Source: Flavobacterium urumqiense
GTDB lineage: Bacteria; Bacteroidota; Bacteroidia; Flavobacteriales; Flavobacteriaceae
Assembly (NCBI RefSeq): GCF_900108015.1
Contig: NZ_FNVP01000001.1
Location: forward strand, 62,001-126,000
Length of the DNA stretch: 64,000 nt
Reading direction: 5' to 3'
The notes beneath the pieces were generated by a model, which was given only the letters and a program-made list of their open reading frames with translations, was not told where the DNA came from and ran no database searches. Below, piece by piece: positions 24,082 through 32,554 of this stretch. The position numbers and the translations under genes were made by a program. The number at the start of each line of letters is the position of its first letter. Position 1 is the stretch's first letter.

Positions 24082-24414
24082 ATGGAAAAAGAACTACACG
24101 AACAATATGAATATGCTCGAAAAAGAATAAAACAAAAAAAAGGGCTTTATTTTCATTCTGTTTTATTCCTTTTAGGAAGTTTGTTTTTGTTTATTGCCCA
24201 TAAATTTCTTAACATTGGTATAGAAACAAATTGGTGTATTTGGGTAATCACAGTATGGTTTTTCCTTTTTATTCTGCATTTTATAAAAGTATACATAACC
24301 GATCGTTTTATGAATAAAGATTGGGAAAGAGAACAAATAGACAGACTGGTTGCCTTACAGCAAAAAAAAATCACCCAGTTAGAATCGCAGATAAATGAAG
24401 AATCCGCTACATAA
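24082..24414 (+). CDS. 2TM domain-containing membrane protein
   Basis: A 110-residue protein with two membrane helices (FHSVLFLLGSLFLFIAHKFL and WCIWVITVWFFLFILHFI) flanked by a charged N-terminal helix (YEYARKRIKQKKGLYFH) and a charged C-terminal coiled-coil-like tail (QKKITQLESQINEE). This is the PF13239-type 2TM domain often attached to LytTR or histidine kinases; here it stands alone. The role is unknown. It is encoded 12 bases before folA and probably co-transcribed. Confidence 0.8.
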   Translation: MEKELHEQYEYARKRIKQKKGLYFHSVLFLLGSLFLFIAHKFLNIGIETNWCIWVITVWFFLFILHFIKVYITDRFMNKDWEREQIDRLVALQQKKITQLESQINEESAT

Positions 24415-24426
24415 AATTTTAAAAAA

Positions 24427-24909
24427 ATGATAGTAATGATTGCGGCTGTAGCCGAAAATAATGCACTTGGAAAAAATAATGAATTAGTTTGGCATCTTCC
24501 AAATGATTTTAAAAGATTTAAAACACTAACGTCTGGACACTATATAATAATGGGAAGAAAAACATTCGAAAGTTTTCCAAAACCTTTACCTAATAGAACC
24601 CATGTAGTTATATCCAGACAGAAAGATTACAAGCCAGAAGGTTGTGTGGTCGTTGACAGTATGGAAAAAGCAATAAAAATATGTCCTGAAAACGAAACCT
24701 CTTATATTATAGGCGGAGGAGAAATCTATTATTTGGGATTACCTTTTACGGATAAAATTGAAATTACACGAGTGCATGAATCTTTTGATGCAGATGCGTT
24801 TTTTCCGGAGATAAATCTTGAAGAATGGAAAAAGACAACTTCAGAATTCAATAAGAAAGATGAAAAGCATCTTTACGATTACAGTTACGACACTTATATA
24901 AGAAAATAA
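24427..24909 (+). CDS. folA: dihydrofolate reductase
   Basis: A 160-residue NADPH-dependent enzyme reducing dihydrofolate to tetrahydrofolate. VMIAAVAENNALGKNNELVW (the Trp before HLPNDFKRFK), GRKTFESFPKPLPNRTHVVI and IIGGGEIY are the classical substrate, cofactor and nucleotide-binding segments. The acidic residue in LPNDF is the proton-relay Asp. It regenerates the folate oxidised by ThyA, encoded nearby. It follows the 2TM gene closely. Confidence 0.96.
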   Translation: MIVMIAAVAENNALGKNNELVWHLPNDFKRFKTLTSGHYIIMGRKTFESFPKPLPNRTHVVISRQKDYKPEGCVVVDSMEKAIKICPENETSYIIGGGEIYYLGLPFTDKIEITRVHESFDADAFFPEINLEEWKKTTSEFNKKDEKHLYDYSYDTYIRK

Positions 24910-24939
24910 AAAACATCCCATTACGGGATGTTTTTTTTT
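24908..24939 (+). terminator. folA terminator
   Basis: AAAACATCCC and GGGATGTTTT form a perfect stem around ATTAC followed by a long T-run. Confidence 0.88.
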
Positions 24940-24959
24940 ACAATGATAAGAGAAATGAC

Positions 24960-25289
24960 CTAATCTTGAAACAGTATTTGATAACATAAAATAAAAATTA
25001 CAAATATTAAAAATACTCCAGAAATGAAGATTATAACATTTGATGTTTTTTGAGAATACATCTCAAAAAAGCCTTTAACACCAAATACCACGAAGGTACT
25101 AAAGACAAAGAAAACTAAAATTTCCAAAAACAAATTTAATCCTAAGAACGTATTTTGCGCTTTAAACATAGTACCATTTTGTAAAATCGTACTTTCAACA
25201 CAGCTTACAAGAACAAATGAGATTGTTAGCGCAAGAAAAAACCACTTTGTTTGGGTCATTAAATCTCTCTTAATCATTGATTCAAGCAT
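24960..25289 (-). CDS. hypothetical three-helix membrane protein
   Basis: A 109-residue protein with three hydrophobic stretches (FFLALTISFVLVSCVE, LNLFLEILVFFVFSTFVVFG, NVIIFISGVFLIFVIFILCY). I do not recognise a family. The VSCVE sequence superficially resembles a lipobox but lies 30 residues in, after a charged start, so a lipoprotein is unlikely. It is isolated between two plus-strand units and convergent with folA. Confidence 0.55.
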   Translation of the reverse strand: MLESMIKRDLMTQTKWFFLALTISFVLVSCVESTILQNGTMFKAQNTFLGLNLFLEILVFFVFSTFVVFGVKGFFEMYSQKTSNVIIFISGVFLIFVIFILCYQILFQD

Positions 25290-25453
25290 TTAAAACTAGA
25301 AAGTAAAATTCAACATTAAAAACCATCCTTGCAATACCCACTTTTAGTGATATTTCATTTTTTTTTAAATAATTATGAGACTCTTTTTCTAACCATTTTG
25401 AACAAAATCGAATTCAATTTTAGAAACCCATTTTTAGTTCGTTTCGTTTGTAT

Positions 25454-25461
25454 TACATTTG
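25454..25461 (+). promoter_or_regulatory. ubiE promoter -7 motif
   Basis: TACATTTG, an exact TAnnTTTG 16 bases before the chosen ATG at 25478. It argues against the in-frame TTG at 25448, which would lie upstream of the promoter element. Confidence 0.6.
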
Positions 25462-25477
25462 TATAAATAAAAATAAA

Positions 25478-26209
25478 ATGTCAAAAAACATTACACCATA
25501 TAAAAATTCGACCCTAGGAAAAAAAGAGCAAGTTGCACAAATGTTTGATACCATATCCGGAAATTATGATAACCTTAATCGCGTCATTTCTTTTGGAATC
25601 GACATAAAGTGGCGTAAAAAAGTTTTACAAATAGTTGCCAAATCTAATCCTAAAACAATTTTGGATATTGCGACCGGAACCGGAGATCTGGCAATTTTAA
25701 TGGCGCAGACAAATGCTGACACGATTATTGGCTTAGATATTTCCGGTGGAATGCTGGAAGTAGGTAAAAAAAAGATTGCCGCTAAAAATCTTTCTGGAAC
25801 TATCGAAATGATTTTGGGGGATTCAGAAAACATGCCTTTTGAAGACAATTATTTTGATGCCATTACAGTTGCTTTTGGTGTAAGAAATTTTGAAACTTTA
25901 GAAAAAGGATTAGCTGAAATACTGAGAGTTTTAAAACCAAATGGTGTATTTGTAATTTTAGAAACTTCTGTACCAGAAAAAACACCTTACAAACAAGGGT
26001 ATAATTTTTACAGCAAAAACATACTTCCTCTGATAGGTAAATTATTTTCAAAAGACAATGTGGCTTATGGCTATTTATCAGAATCCTCAGCTGCATTTCC
26101 TTACGGAGAAGTATTAAACAATATTTTGAGAAAAACTGGGTTTATAGATGTGATAGCAATGCCACAAACATTTGGCGTGGCTACCATTTACTCCGCTTCA
26201 AAAAAATAA
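25478..26209 (+). CDS. ubiE: demethylmenaquinone methyltransferase (UbiE/MenG)
   Basis: A 243-residue SAM-dependent methyltransferase catalysing the final methylation of menaquinone. [20 protein letters not shown] and [11 protein letters not shown] are the UbiE N-terminal signature. [15 protein letters not shown] is SAM motif I, and [20 protein letters not shown] and GVRNF give the second UbiE signature. Bacteroidota use menaquinone, so MenG activity is expected. The porT gene follows 24 bases later, an order also familiar from other Flavobacteria. Confidence 0.93.
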   Translation: MSKNITPYKNSTLGKKEQVAQMFDTISGNYDNLNRVISFGIDIKWRKKVLQIVAKSNPKTILDIATGTGDLAILMAQTNADTIIGLDISGGMLEVGKKKIAAKNLSGTIEMILGDSENMPFEDNYFDAITVAFGVRNFETLEKGLAEILRVLKPNGVFVILETSVPEKTPYKQGYNFYSKNILPLIGKLFSKDNVAYGYLSESSAAFPYGEVLNNILRKTGFIDVIAMPQTFGVATIYSASKK

Positions 26210-26233
26210 TACTGAAGATCATTTAGAATAAAC

Positions 26234-26938
26234 ATGAAAAAGATAGTTTGCTTAATTTTGTTTGCTTTAACACTAAGTGCATCAGCACAGTTTACTAAAA
26301 ATATGTTCAGTAAGGACCCAATTACTAATTTGGAAAATTTTCAGAATAGTAAAGTCTATTATGGATTTTATATGGGTTTCAATTCTTATGATTTCAAAAT
26401 AGATTATAAAAACGCTGGCCCCGATATTCAAATAAAAACATCCACAGGTTTTAATGTGGGGATTGTTGGAGATCTAAAACTTCATGAATATATCAACTTG
26501 CGGTTTGAGCCAGGATTATACTACACAACAAGAGAATTAATGTATCCAAATTTTGCGACTGAATCTGATGCTTTAAGACAGGTAAACAGCACTTACATTC
26601 ACTTGCCTTTGTTGTTAAAATTCTCTTCTTTAAGAACAGGGAATATTCGCCCTTATATATTAGGAGGACTTTCCGCTACTTTAAATTTGTCTGGCAATTC
26701 TAAATCTATAGATGATAATTTACAGCAGCGTTTCCGCGTAAAACCTTGGACGACAAATTACGAGATGGGTTTTGGAATTGATTTATTCTGCCCTTATTTT
26801 ATATTTTCTCCTTCTATCCGCGGTGTTTTTGGACTTAAAGATGAATTGATTCGAGATAACGACCCTAACAGCCCATGGACCAGTAATATTGAATCCATAA
26901 AAACCAGAGCTGTTTTTATCAACTTTACTTTTCACTAA
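26234..26938 (+). CDS. porT: PorT/SprT-type outer-membrane protein of the type IX secretion system
   Basis: A 234-residue beta-barrel protein with signal peptide MKKIVCLILFALTLSASAQ. The mature part shows strands of an 8-stranded PorT-type barrel (YYGFYMGFNSYDFKI, YINLRFEPGLYYTTREL, TYIHLPLLLKFSSL, RPYILGGLSATLNLSG) and ends TRAVFINFTFH. PorT (SprT in F. johnsoniae) is needed for type IX secretion and gliding in Bacteroidota. It follows ubiE closely, a conserved neighbourhood. Related PorT-family barrels of unknown role are the alternative, but length and context favour true PorT. Confidence 0.85.
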   Translation: MKKIVCLILFALTLSASAQFTKNMFSKDPITNLENFQNSKVYYGFYMGFNSYDFKIDYKNAGPDIQIKTSTGFNVGIVGDLKLHEYINLRFEPGLYYTTRELMYPNFATESDALRQVNSTYIHLPLLLKFSSLRTGNIRPYILGGLSATLNLSGNSKSIDDNLQQRFRVKPWTTNYEMGFGIDLFCPYFIFSPSIRGVFGLKDELIRDNDPNSPWTSNIESIKTRAVFINFTFH

Positions 26939-27015
26939 ATAGAGTTACAAAGTTCAGTCAGAGTGTTCAGTTCCCTAGGTAAAATGCTCTCGAAGCTTCG
27001 TAATGAAAACAAATA

Positions 27016-27741
27016 CTATTCCCTGCGAAATTCACTCAAAACAATAGCGGTAGCAGTGGCTACATTTAAACTTTCTGTTTTTTGGATGTTTCCAAAACGA
27101 GGAATCGTTAATCTGTTTTGAATTAATTTCTCCAATTCTGCTGAAATTCCGTTGGCTTCATTTCCCATGACAATAATTCCTTCCTGTGGCAAAACAGATT
27201 TATAAATATTTTTCCCATCCATAAATGTTCCAAAAATTGGTAATTTAGTTTCCTTTATAAAAACATTTAAATCTACATAATTCACATTTACTCTGGCGAT
27301 GGAGCCCATTGTGGCCTGCACCACTTTTGGATTATAAATATCAACCGTTTCTTTAGAGCACAACAACTGATTGATCCCATACCAGTCACACAATCGCAAT
27401 ATCGTTCCTAAATTTCCCGGATCCCGAACGGAATCAAGGGCGACAATCAATCCAGATTCAATCCTGTTTTTCTCAACCGGTATCTTAAAAACTGCCAAAC
27501 AGGTGTTTGGAGTTGACAATGCACTTATTTTTTTTAAATCATTATCCTCAATACGTGTTTTTTTTTCTTTCGAAACTTCTTCAAAATCGTCTTGAGTCGA
27601 ATACAAATGCTCCAGCTCAAAATTGGACTGCAATAATTCTTGAATTACTTTTACACCTTCGGCAAAAAATAATTTATTAATGTTTCGATATTTTTTTTGC
27701 TGTAAACTCGTTATAAGTTTTATTTGGTTTTTACTAACCAT
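27016..27741 (-). CDS. TrmH/SpoU family RNA 2'-O-methyltransferase
   Basis: A 241-residue SPOUT methyltransferase. The N-terminal substrate-binding part (KNQIKLITSLQQKKYRN, FAEGVKVIQELLQ) is followed by the knotted SAM domain: LDSVRDPGNLGTILRLCDW (motif 1), IIVMGNEANGIS (motif 2) and LTIPRFGNIQKTESLNVATA (motif 3). It modifies rRNA or tRNA; the target cannot be told. It is divergent from tamL. Confidence 0.9.
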   Translation of the reverse strand: MVSKNQIKLITSLQQKKYRNINKLFFAEGVKVIQELLQSNFELEHLYSTQDDFEEVSKEKKTRIEDNDLKKISALSTPNTCLAVFKIPVEKNRIESGLIVALDSVRDPGNLGTILRLCDWYGINQLLCSKETVDIYNPKVVQATMGSIARVNVNYVDLNVFIKETKLPIFGTFMDGKNIYKSVLPQEGIIVMGNEANGISAELEKLIQNRLTIPRFGNIQKTESLNVATATAIVLSEFRRE

Positions 27742-27750
27742 AAAATAATG

Positions 27751-27758
27751 TACTTTTG
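27751..27758 (+). promoter_or_regulatory. tamL promoter
   Basis: TACTTTTG, an exact TAnnTTTG, with TTTG at 27723-27726, 24 bases upstream. It lies 19 bases before the TTG start of tamL. Confidence 0.6.
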
Positions 27759-27777
27759 AATTAAATATTTATAACAA

Positions 27778-30336
27778 TTGAAGAAGATTTCCACAAAAAT
27801 AACAGCATTTATTCTAATAGCAATATTTATTTGCGCATGTAATGCTGTAAAAAGAGTTCCTGAGGGAAAATTACTCCTTACAAAAAACGAAATTAAGGTA
27901 AATGATAAGTCCACAAAGGAAGAAATTGTTTTTAATCAATTGTACCAAAAACCAAATACTACATTTCTAGGTTATCGTCTACGATTAAATTTATATAACT
28001 TAGCCAACCTAAATCCAGACTCTACTTATCAGGCTAAATTTACCAACAATCCAGGAAAATATGAAAGAAAATCCAAATGGCTGTCGGCAAAACAAGTAGA
28101 TAGACTTGGTCAGTCTTTTTGGTACCATGGAATTCATGATTTTTTAAAAAAAACAGGAGAACCACCCGTAATTATTGAGAAATCTAAAATTGATAAATCG
28201 ATTATACGATTAAAATATTATTATTTTAATACTGGTTATTTCAATGTAAAAGCGAATTATACTGTAGACACTTTAAGTATTAAAAAAGCCAAAACAAAAT
28301 ACACTATAATAACAGGTGAACCTTATTCTTTGGACACTATAAAAACAACTATTTTAACTCCTGTTTTAGACTCTTTGTACGAATCGATTAGACAGAATAG
28401 TTTAATAAAATCCGGCAATCAATACAAAACACTAGATTTTGAGAATGAAAAAAACCGCATCACGACTCATTTTAGAAATAACGGAGTATATTTCTTCCAA
28501 CCTAACTATGTGACTTTTGATATCGATACAATCAAAAAAGTGAACAAGGCGAATATAAATCTTACCATAAATAATTATTCTTATCAAGAACAGGATTCAA
28601 GTAGAACGGAACCTTTTAAAATTTATAAAATAAGTGATGTGAATATTTATACCGATTATTCTCCCACAAAGAAATTAAACATAACCGACAGCACTACTTA
28701 TAAAAATTTTAATTTATACAGCCAAAACAAATTAAAATACAAACCACGTGCAATCACTAATGCAATCTTTATCACTAAAGGAAGTTTATTTGCAGATAAC
28801 AAAACGGTTTTAACCACACGTTACCTGAATAACCTCAAAATTTTTAATTACCCAACGATTCAATATGAAGTTGATTCAAGAGACACTACTGCACAATCTT
28901 TAATCGCCAAAATCTATTTATCTCCTCGAAAAAAATACAGTTTTGGTACTAATTTAGACTTAACACATTCTAACATACAAGACGTAGGTATTGGATTAAG
29001 TGTTTCAGAAACAATCAGAAATGTTTTTAATGGAGCAGAAACTTTAGAAATCGGTGCCAGAGGAAATATTGGTTCCTCAAAAGATTTAGCGAACCCAAAG
29101 AATAATTTCTTTAATGTTTCAGAATATGGACTTGATTTAAAACTGAATATTCCAAGAATTTTCATGCCTTTTAGCACCGAAAAAATTATTCCTAAAAGCA
29201 TGATTCCTTCAACATCAGCCAATGCAGGTTTTGCAAAACAAAAAAACATTGGTTTGGATAAGGAAAATTTTACGGGCGCATTATCGTATAATTGGACACC
29301 TATAAAAAATAATTCAGCTCGTTTTGATTTATTCAACGTCCAATTTGTAAGAAATCTAAATCCACAAAATTACTTCAAGGTTTATGGATCTTCGTATAAA
29401 GCGTTAAACGAAATTGGAAAAACATACAGTAACAACAATACTTATTTCGACACTGATGGAAATTTAAAAATTGAAGACGGAACCAGTAGTTTCACCAATG
29501 ATGTCTTAACTGGAAGCGGCAGTTTTACAAAACCAATAGGAAATACAGATTTTGAAAGCGTAAAAAGCATCGAAGAACGAAGAGTGCGACTTACAGAAAA
29601 TGATTTCATTCTTGCCACTAGTTTTACATTTATAAAAACAACAAAAAAGGATTTATTGGATAATAATTTTCATCTTTTTAGAACCAAAATTGAATCCGCA
29701 GGATCCCTTTTATCATTAGTTGCTAAAGGATTGAATAGCCCAGTAAATCTAAAGGGCAATCACGAAATATTCAATTTAGAATATTCAGAATACATAAAAA
29801 CAGAATTCGATTACATTAAACATTGGGATTTAACCAAAGAAAAAGTATTTGCAGTTCGAACATTTTTTGGTATTGCAATTCCTTTTGGAAATTCAGACAA
29901 TGTTCCCTTTTCAAGAAGTTATTTTTCTGGAGGATCTAATGACAACAGAGCTTGGCAACCCTACGCCTTAGGACCGGGAAGCAGTGGCGCTACTGATGAT
30001 TTCAACGAAGCAAATATGAAAATTGCAATAAGCGGCGAATTTAGATTCAAACTTTTAGGCAGTTTAAAAGGAGCTCTTTTTGCTGATGCAGGAAACATTT
30101 GGAATGTACTGGATAACGTTGTCGATGAAAAATCAACTTTTACAGGTTTTGGAGATTTAAAAGACATTGCTTTAGGCACAGGTTTTGGGGTAAGATATGA
30201 CTTAAGTTTTTTTGTAATCCGGTTCGATTTAGGATTTAAGACCTATAATCCTGCGAATGAAAGCGGCAAAAAATGGTTTAAAGAATACAATTTTGGACAC
30301 TCTGTTTTAAATTTTGGAATAAATTACCCATTCTAA
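27778..30336 (+). CDS. tamL: TamL, BamA/TamA-type outer-membrane lipoprotein
   Basis: An 852-residue member of the Omp85 superfamily. The N-terminus KKISTKITAFILIAIFICAC ends in a lipobox Cys (residue 21), marking the lipidated Bacteroidota TamA variant called TamL. POTRA-like segments span about 30-420 (FNTGYFNVKANYTVDTLSI, YNNLI-type repeats). The C-terminal half is the 16-stranded barrel with the lid-loop region (AVRTFFGIAIPFG, SRSYFSGGSNDNRAW), ending LNFGINYPF. Start is TTG at 27778; no better ATG precedes the signal peptide. Its usual partner TamB is not in the window. It probably assists outer-membrane protein insertion or transport. Confidence 0.88.
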   Translation: MKKISTKITAFILIAIFICACNAVKRVPEGKLLLTKNEIKVNDKSTKEEIVFNQLYQKPNTTFLGYRLRLNLYNLANLNPDSTYQAKFTNNPGKYERKSKWLSAKQVDRLGQSFWYHGIHDFLKKTGEPPVIIEKSKIDKSIIRLKYYYFNTGYFNVKANYTVDTLSIKKAKTKYTIITGEPYSLDTIKTTILTPVLDSLYESIRQNSLIKSGNQYKTLDFENEKNRITTHFRNNGVYFFQPNYVTFDIDTIKKVNKANINLTINNYSYQEQDSSRTEPFKIYKISDVNIYTDYSPTKKLNITDSTTYKNFNLYSQNKLKYKPRAITNAIFITKGSLFADNKTVLTTRYLNNLKIFNYPTIQYEVDSRDTTAQSLIAKIYLSPRKKYSFGTNLDLTHSNIQDVGIGLSVSETIRNVFNGAETLEIGARGNIGSSKDLANPKNNFFNVSEYGLDLKLNIPRIFMPFSTEKIIPKSMIPSTSANAGFAKQKNIGLDKENFTGALSYNWTPIKNNSARFDLFNVQFVRNLNPQNYFKVYGSSYKALNEIGKTYSNNNTYFDTDGNLKIEDGTSSFTNDVLTGSGSFTKPIGNTDFESVKSIEERRVRLTENDFILATSFTFIKTTKKDLLDNNFHLFRTKIESAGSLLSLVAKGLNSPVNLKGNHEIFNLEYSEYIKTEFDYIKHWDLTKEKVFAVRTFFGIAIPFGNSDNVPFSRSYFSGGSNDNRAWQPYALGPGSSGATDDFNEANMKIAISGEFRFKLLGSLKGALFADAGNIWNVLDNVVDEKSTFTGFGDLKDIALGTGFGVRYDLSFFVIRFDLGFKTYNPANESGKKWFKEYNFGHSVLNFGINYPF

Positions 30337-30349
30337 TTCTATTAATTCT

Positions 30350-30357
30350 TATTTTTG
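30350..30357 (+). promoter_or_regulatory. fbaA promoter -7 motif
   Basis: TATTTTTG, an exact TAnnTTTG 37 bases before the fbaA ATG. Confidence 0.55.
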
Positions 30358-30394
30358 CAAACTAAAAACTAAAAAAATAATTAAAAAAATTACC

Positions 30395-31462
30395 ATGGCA
30401 CACAACATAAAACCAGGCGTAGCTACAGGAGATCAAGTACAAGAAATCTTCAATTACGCAAAAGAAAAAGGATTTGCATTACCAGCTGTAAATGTTACGG
30501 GATCAAATACTATCAATGGCGTTCTTGAAACTGCAGCAAAATTAAATGCTCCGGTTATTATTCAATTTTCTAATGGAGGAGCTCTATTTAATGCAGGAAA
30601 AGGACTTTCTAATGTTAATGAAAAAGCTGCAATCGCGGGTGGAATAGCCGGTGCATTACACATTCATACTTTGGCGGAAGCTTACGGAGCAACCGTAATA
30701 CTTCATACAGACCATTGTGCGAAAAAATTATTACCTTGGATTGATGGCTTATTAGATGCTTCAGAAAAACATTTTGCTGAAACAGGAAAACCATTATTCT
30801 CTTCGCATATGATTGATTTATCTGAAGAGCCAATCGAAGAAAACATTGAAATTTGCAAAGGATACTTAGCGAGAATGAGCAAAATGGGAATGACATTGGA
30901 AATCGAACTTGGAATCACAGGTGGAGAAGAAGATGGTGTTGACAACTCTGACGTAGACAGCTCAAAATTATATACACAACCAGAAGAAGTTGCTTACGCA
31001 TACGAAGAACTTTCAAAAGTAAGTCCAAGATTTACAATTGCTGCAGCTTTTGGAAACGTACACGGCGTTTACAAACCAGGAAACGTAAAACTGACTCCGA
31101 AAATCTTAAAAAATTCTCAAGATTTTGTTCAAAATAAATTCAAAACAGGACCAAATCCAGTAGACTTCGTTTTTCATGGTGGTTCAGGTTCTACTCTTGA
31201 AGAAATCAGAGAAGGTATTAGCTACGGTGTAATAAAAATGAATATCGATACTGATTTGCAATTTGCATTTACGGAAGGTATTCGTGATTATATGGTGAAA
31301 AATATTGATTATTTGAAAACTCAAATTGGTAACTCAGAAGGTGCTGATGTTCCAAACAAAAAATACTACGATCCAAGAAAATGGTTACGTGAAAGCGAAA
31401 TCACTTTCAATACAAGACTTGAGCAAGCATTTGCTGACTTGAACAATGTGAATACATTATAA
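30395..31462 (+). CDS. fbaA: fructose-bisphosphate aldolase, class II
   Basis: A 355-residue Zn-dependent aldolase that splits fructose-1,6-bisphosphate in glycolysis and condenses it in gluconeogenesis. The metal site HTDHCAKKLLPW (catalytic Asp and His ligand) near residue 108 and VDFVFHGGSGSTLEEI near 250 (second phosphate site) are clear. The length and GVYKPGNVKLTPKIL segment place it in class IIA (E. coli FbaA-like). It is followed by accD after a 115-base repeat-bearing spacer. Confidence 0.96.
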   Translation: MAHNIKPGVATGDQVQEIFNYAKEKGFALPAVNVTGSNTINGVLETAAKLNAPVIIQFSNGGALFNAGKGLSNVNEKAAIAGGIAGALHIHTLAEAYGATVILHTDHCAKKLLPWIDGLLDASEKHFAETGKPLFSSHMIDLSEEPIEENIEICKGYLARMSKMGMTLEIELGITGGEEDGVDNSDVDSSKLYTQPEEVAYAYEELSKVSPRFTIAAAFGNVHGVYKPGNVKLTPKILKNSQDFVQNKFKTGPNPVDFVFHGGSGSTLEEIREGISYGVIKMNIDTDLQFAFTEGIRDYMVKNIDYLKTQIGNSEGADVPNKKYYDPRKWLRESEITFNTRLEQAFADLNNVNTL

Positions 31463-31474
31463 AAATAGTGATCA

Positions 31475-31577
31475 GTTTTCAGTTGTTAGTGTTCAGTTCT
31501 CAAATGCTGATAATTGAATACTAAAGCTGATTACAAAATCCGGAATACTTGATTACTGAACACTGAATACTAAAGAA
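31475..31577 (+). repeat. inverted/direct repeat cluster between fbaA and accD
   Basis: AGTGTTCAGT (31488-31497) is the exact inverse of ACTGAACACT (31555-31564). A 12-base direct repeat TGAATACTAAAG occurs at 31515 and 31564, the second ending three bases before the accD ATG. A related GAGTGTTCAGTTCC lies at about 26958-26972. These appear to be simple dispersed intergenic sequences. Confidence 0.5.
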
Positions 31578-32432
31578 ATGGCTTGGTTTAAAAGAAAAGA
31601 AAAAGGAATTACGACTCCGACTGAAGACAAAATGGACATTCCAAAAGGTCTTTGGTACAAATCTCCGACTGGAAAAATTATTGATGCTGATGAATTGGCT
31701 CGCAACTTATTTGTAAGTCCGGAAGATGGTTTTCATGTTAGAATTGGAAGTTCAGCCTATTTTCAAATTTTATTTGACAACAATGAGTTTGTCGAATTAG
31801 ATAAAAACATGACTTCTAAAGATCCTTTGCATTTTGTTGATACAAAAAAATATGCAGATCGATTGAAAGATGTAATGGAAAAAACCAACCTTAAGGATGC
31901 AGTGCGTACTGGAGTTGGAAAATCAAAAGGAAAAGAATTAGTTATTTGCTGTATGGATTTCGCCTTTATTGGTGGTTCAATGGGAGCTGTAGTAGGTGAG
32001 AAAATCGCAAGAGGAATTGATCATGCTATAAAAAACCAATTGCCATTTGTGATGATTTCAAAATCAGGTGGAGCAAGAATGATGGAAGCTGCATATTCAT
32101 TGATGCAATTAGTTAAAACATCTGTGAAACTAGCGCAACTTGCCGAAGCTAAATTACCATATATTTCGTTGTGTACGGATCCAACTACAGGTGGAACAAC
32201 TGCTTCTTATGCCATGTTAGGAGATATAAATATTTCTGAACCGGGTGCTTTAATCGGATTTGCCGGACCTAGAGTTGTGCGTGACACAACTGGCAAAGAT
32301 TTACCGGAAGGCTTTCAGACTGCAGAGTTCCTTTTGGAACACGGTTTTTTAGACTTTATAACGCCAAGAAAAGAATTGAAAGACAAAATTAATTTGTATA
32401 TCGATTTAATTCAAAATAACGAAATTAGATAA
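31578..32432 (+). CDS. accD: acetyl-CoA carboxylase carboxyltransferase subunit beta
   Basis: A 284-residue crotonase-fold subunit that, with AccA, transfers carboxyl from biotin to acetyl-CoA, making malonyl-CoA. Matching segments are [57 protein letters not shown] and GFAGPRVV. The N-terminal domain keeps the zinc-ribbon outline (GLWYKSPTG at about 24-32, [14 protein letters not shown] at about 46-59) but has no cysteine at the four ligand positions, so zinc is probably not bound. It is likely co-transcribed with, or close behind, fbaA. Confidence 0.92.
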   Translation: MAWFKRKEKGITTPTEDKMDIPKGLWYKSPTGKIIDADELARNLFVSPEDGFHVRIGSSAYFQILFDNNEFVELDKNMTSKDPLHFVDTKKYADRLKDVMEKTNLKDAVRTGVGKSKGKELVICCMDFAFIGGSMGAVVGEKIARGIDHAIKNQLPFVMISKSGGARMMEAAYSLMQLVKTSVKLAQLAEAKLPYISLCTDPTTGGTTASYAMLGDINISEPGALIGFAGPRVVRDTTGKDLPEGFQTAEFLLEHGFLDFITPRKELKDKINLYIDLIQNNEIR

Positions 32433-32436
32433 ATTT

Positions 32437-32464
32437 AAATCCCGAGATAATCGGGATTTTTTTT
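32437..32464 (+). terminator. accD terminator
   Basis: AAATCCCGA and TCGGGATTT form a perfect stem with a 5-base loop and a T-run directly after the accD stop. Confidence 0.88.
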
Positions 32465-32479
32465 GCTTAAAAAGCATAA

Positions 32480-32518
32480 AGAAAAACGGATCTCAATTAT
32501 TTTGAGAGCCGTTTTTCT
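32480..32518. terminator. bidirectional terminator after ABC permease gene
   Basis: AGAAAAACGG-TCTCAA pairs with TTGAGA-CCGTTTTTCT, with one internal mismatch. On the minus strand it follows the permease gene that ends at 32555. Confidence 0.75.
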
Positions 32519-32554
32519 ATGAAGTTTAGTATTTTCTTTATCCGATAACAAGTC

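Noticed and set aside
24960..25289. Lipoprotein reading from the VSCVE sequence
   Set aside because: The Cys is about 30 residues in, after a charged region with Lys/Arg, and two more membrane helices follow; a polytopic membrane protein fits better.
28914..29336. 140-codon open frame antisense to tamL
   Set aside because: Shadow of the TamL coding frame with no signal, motif or promoter.
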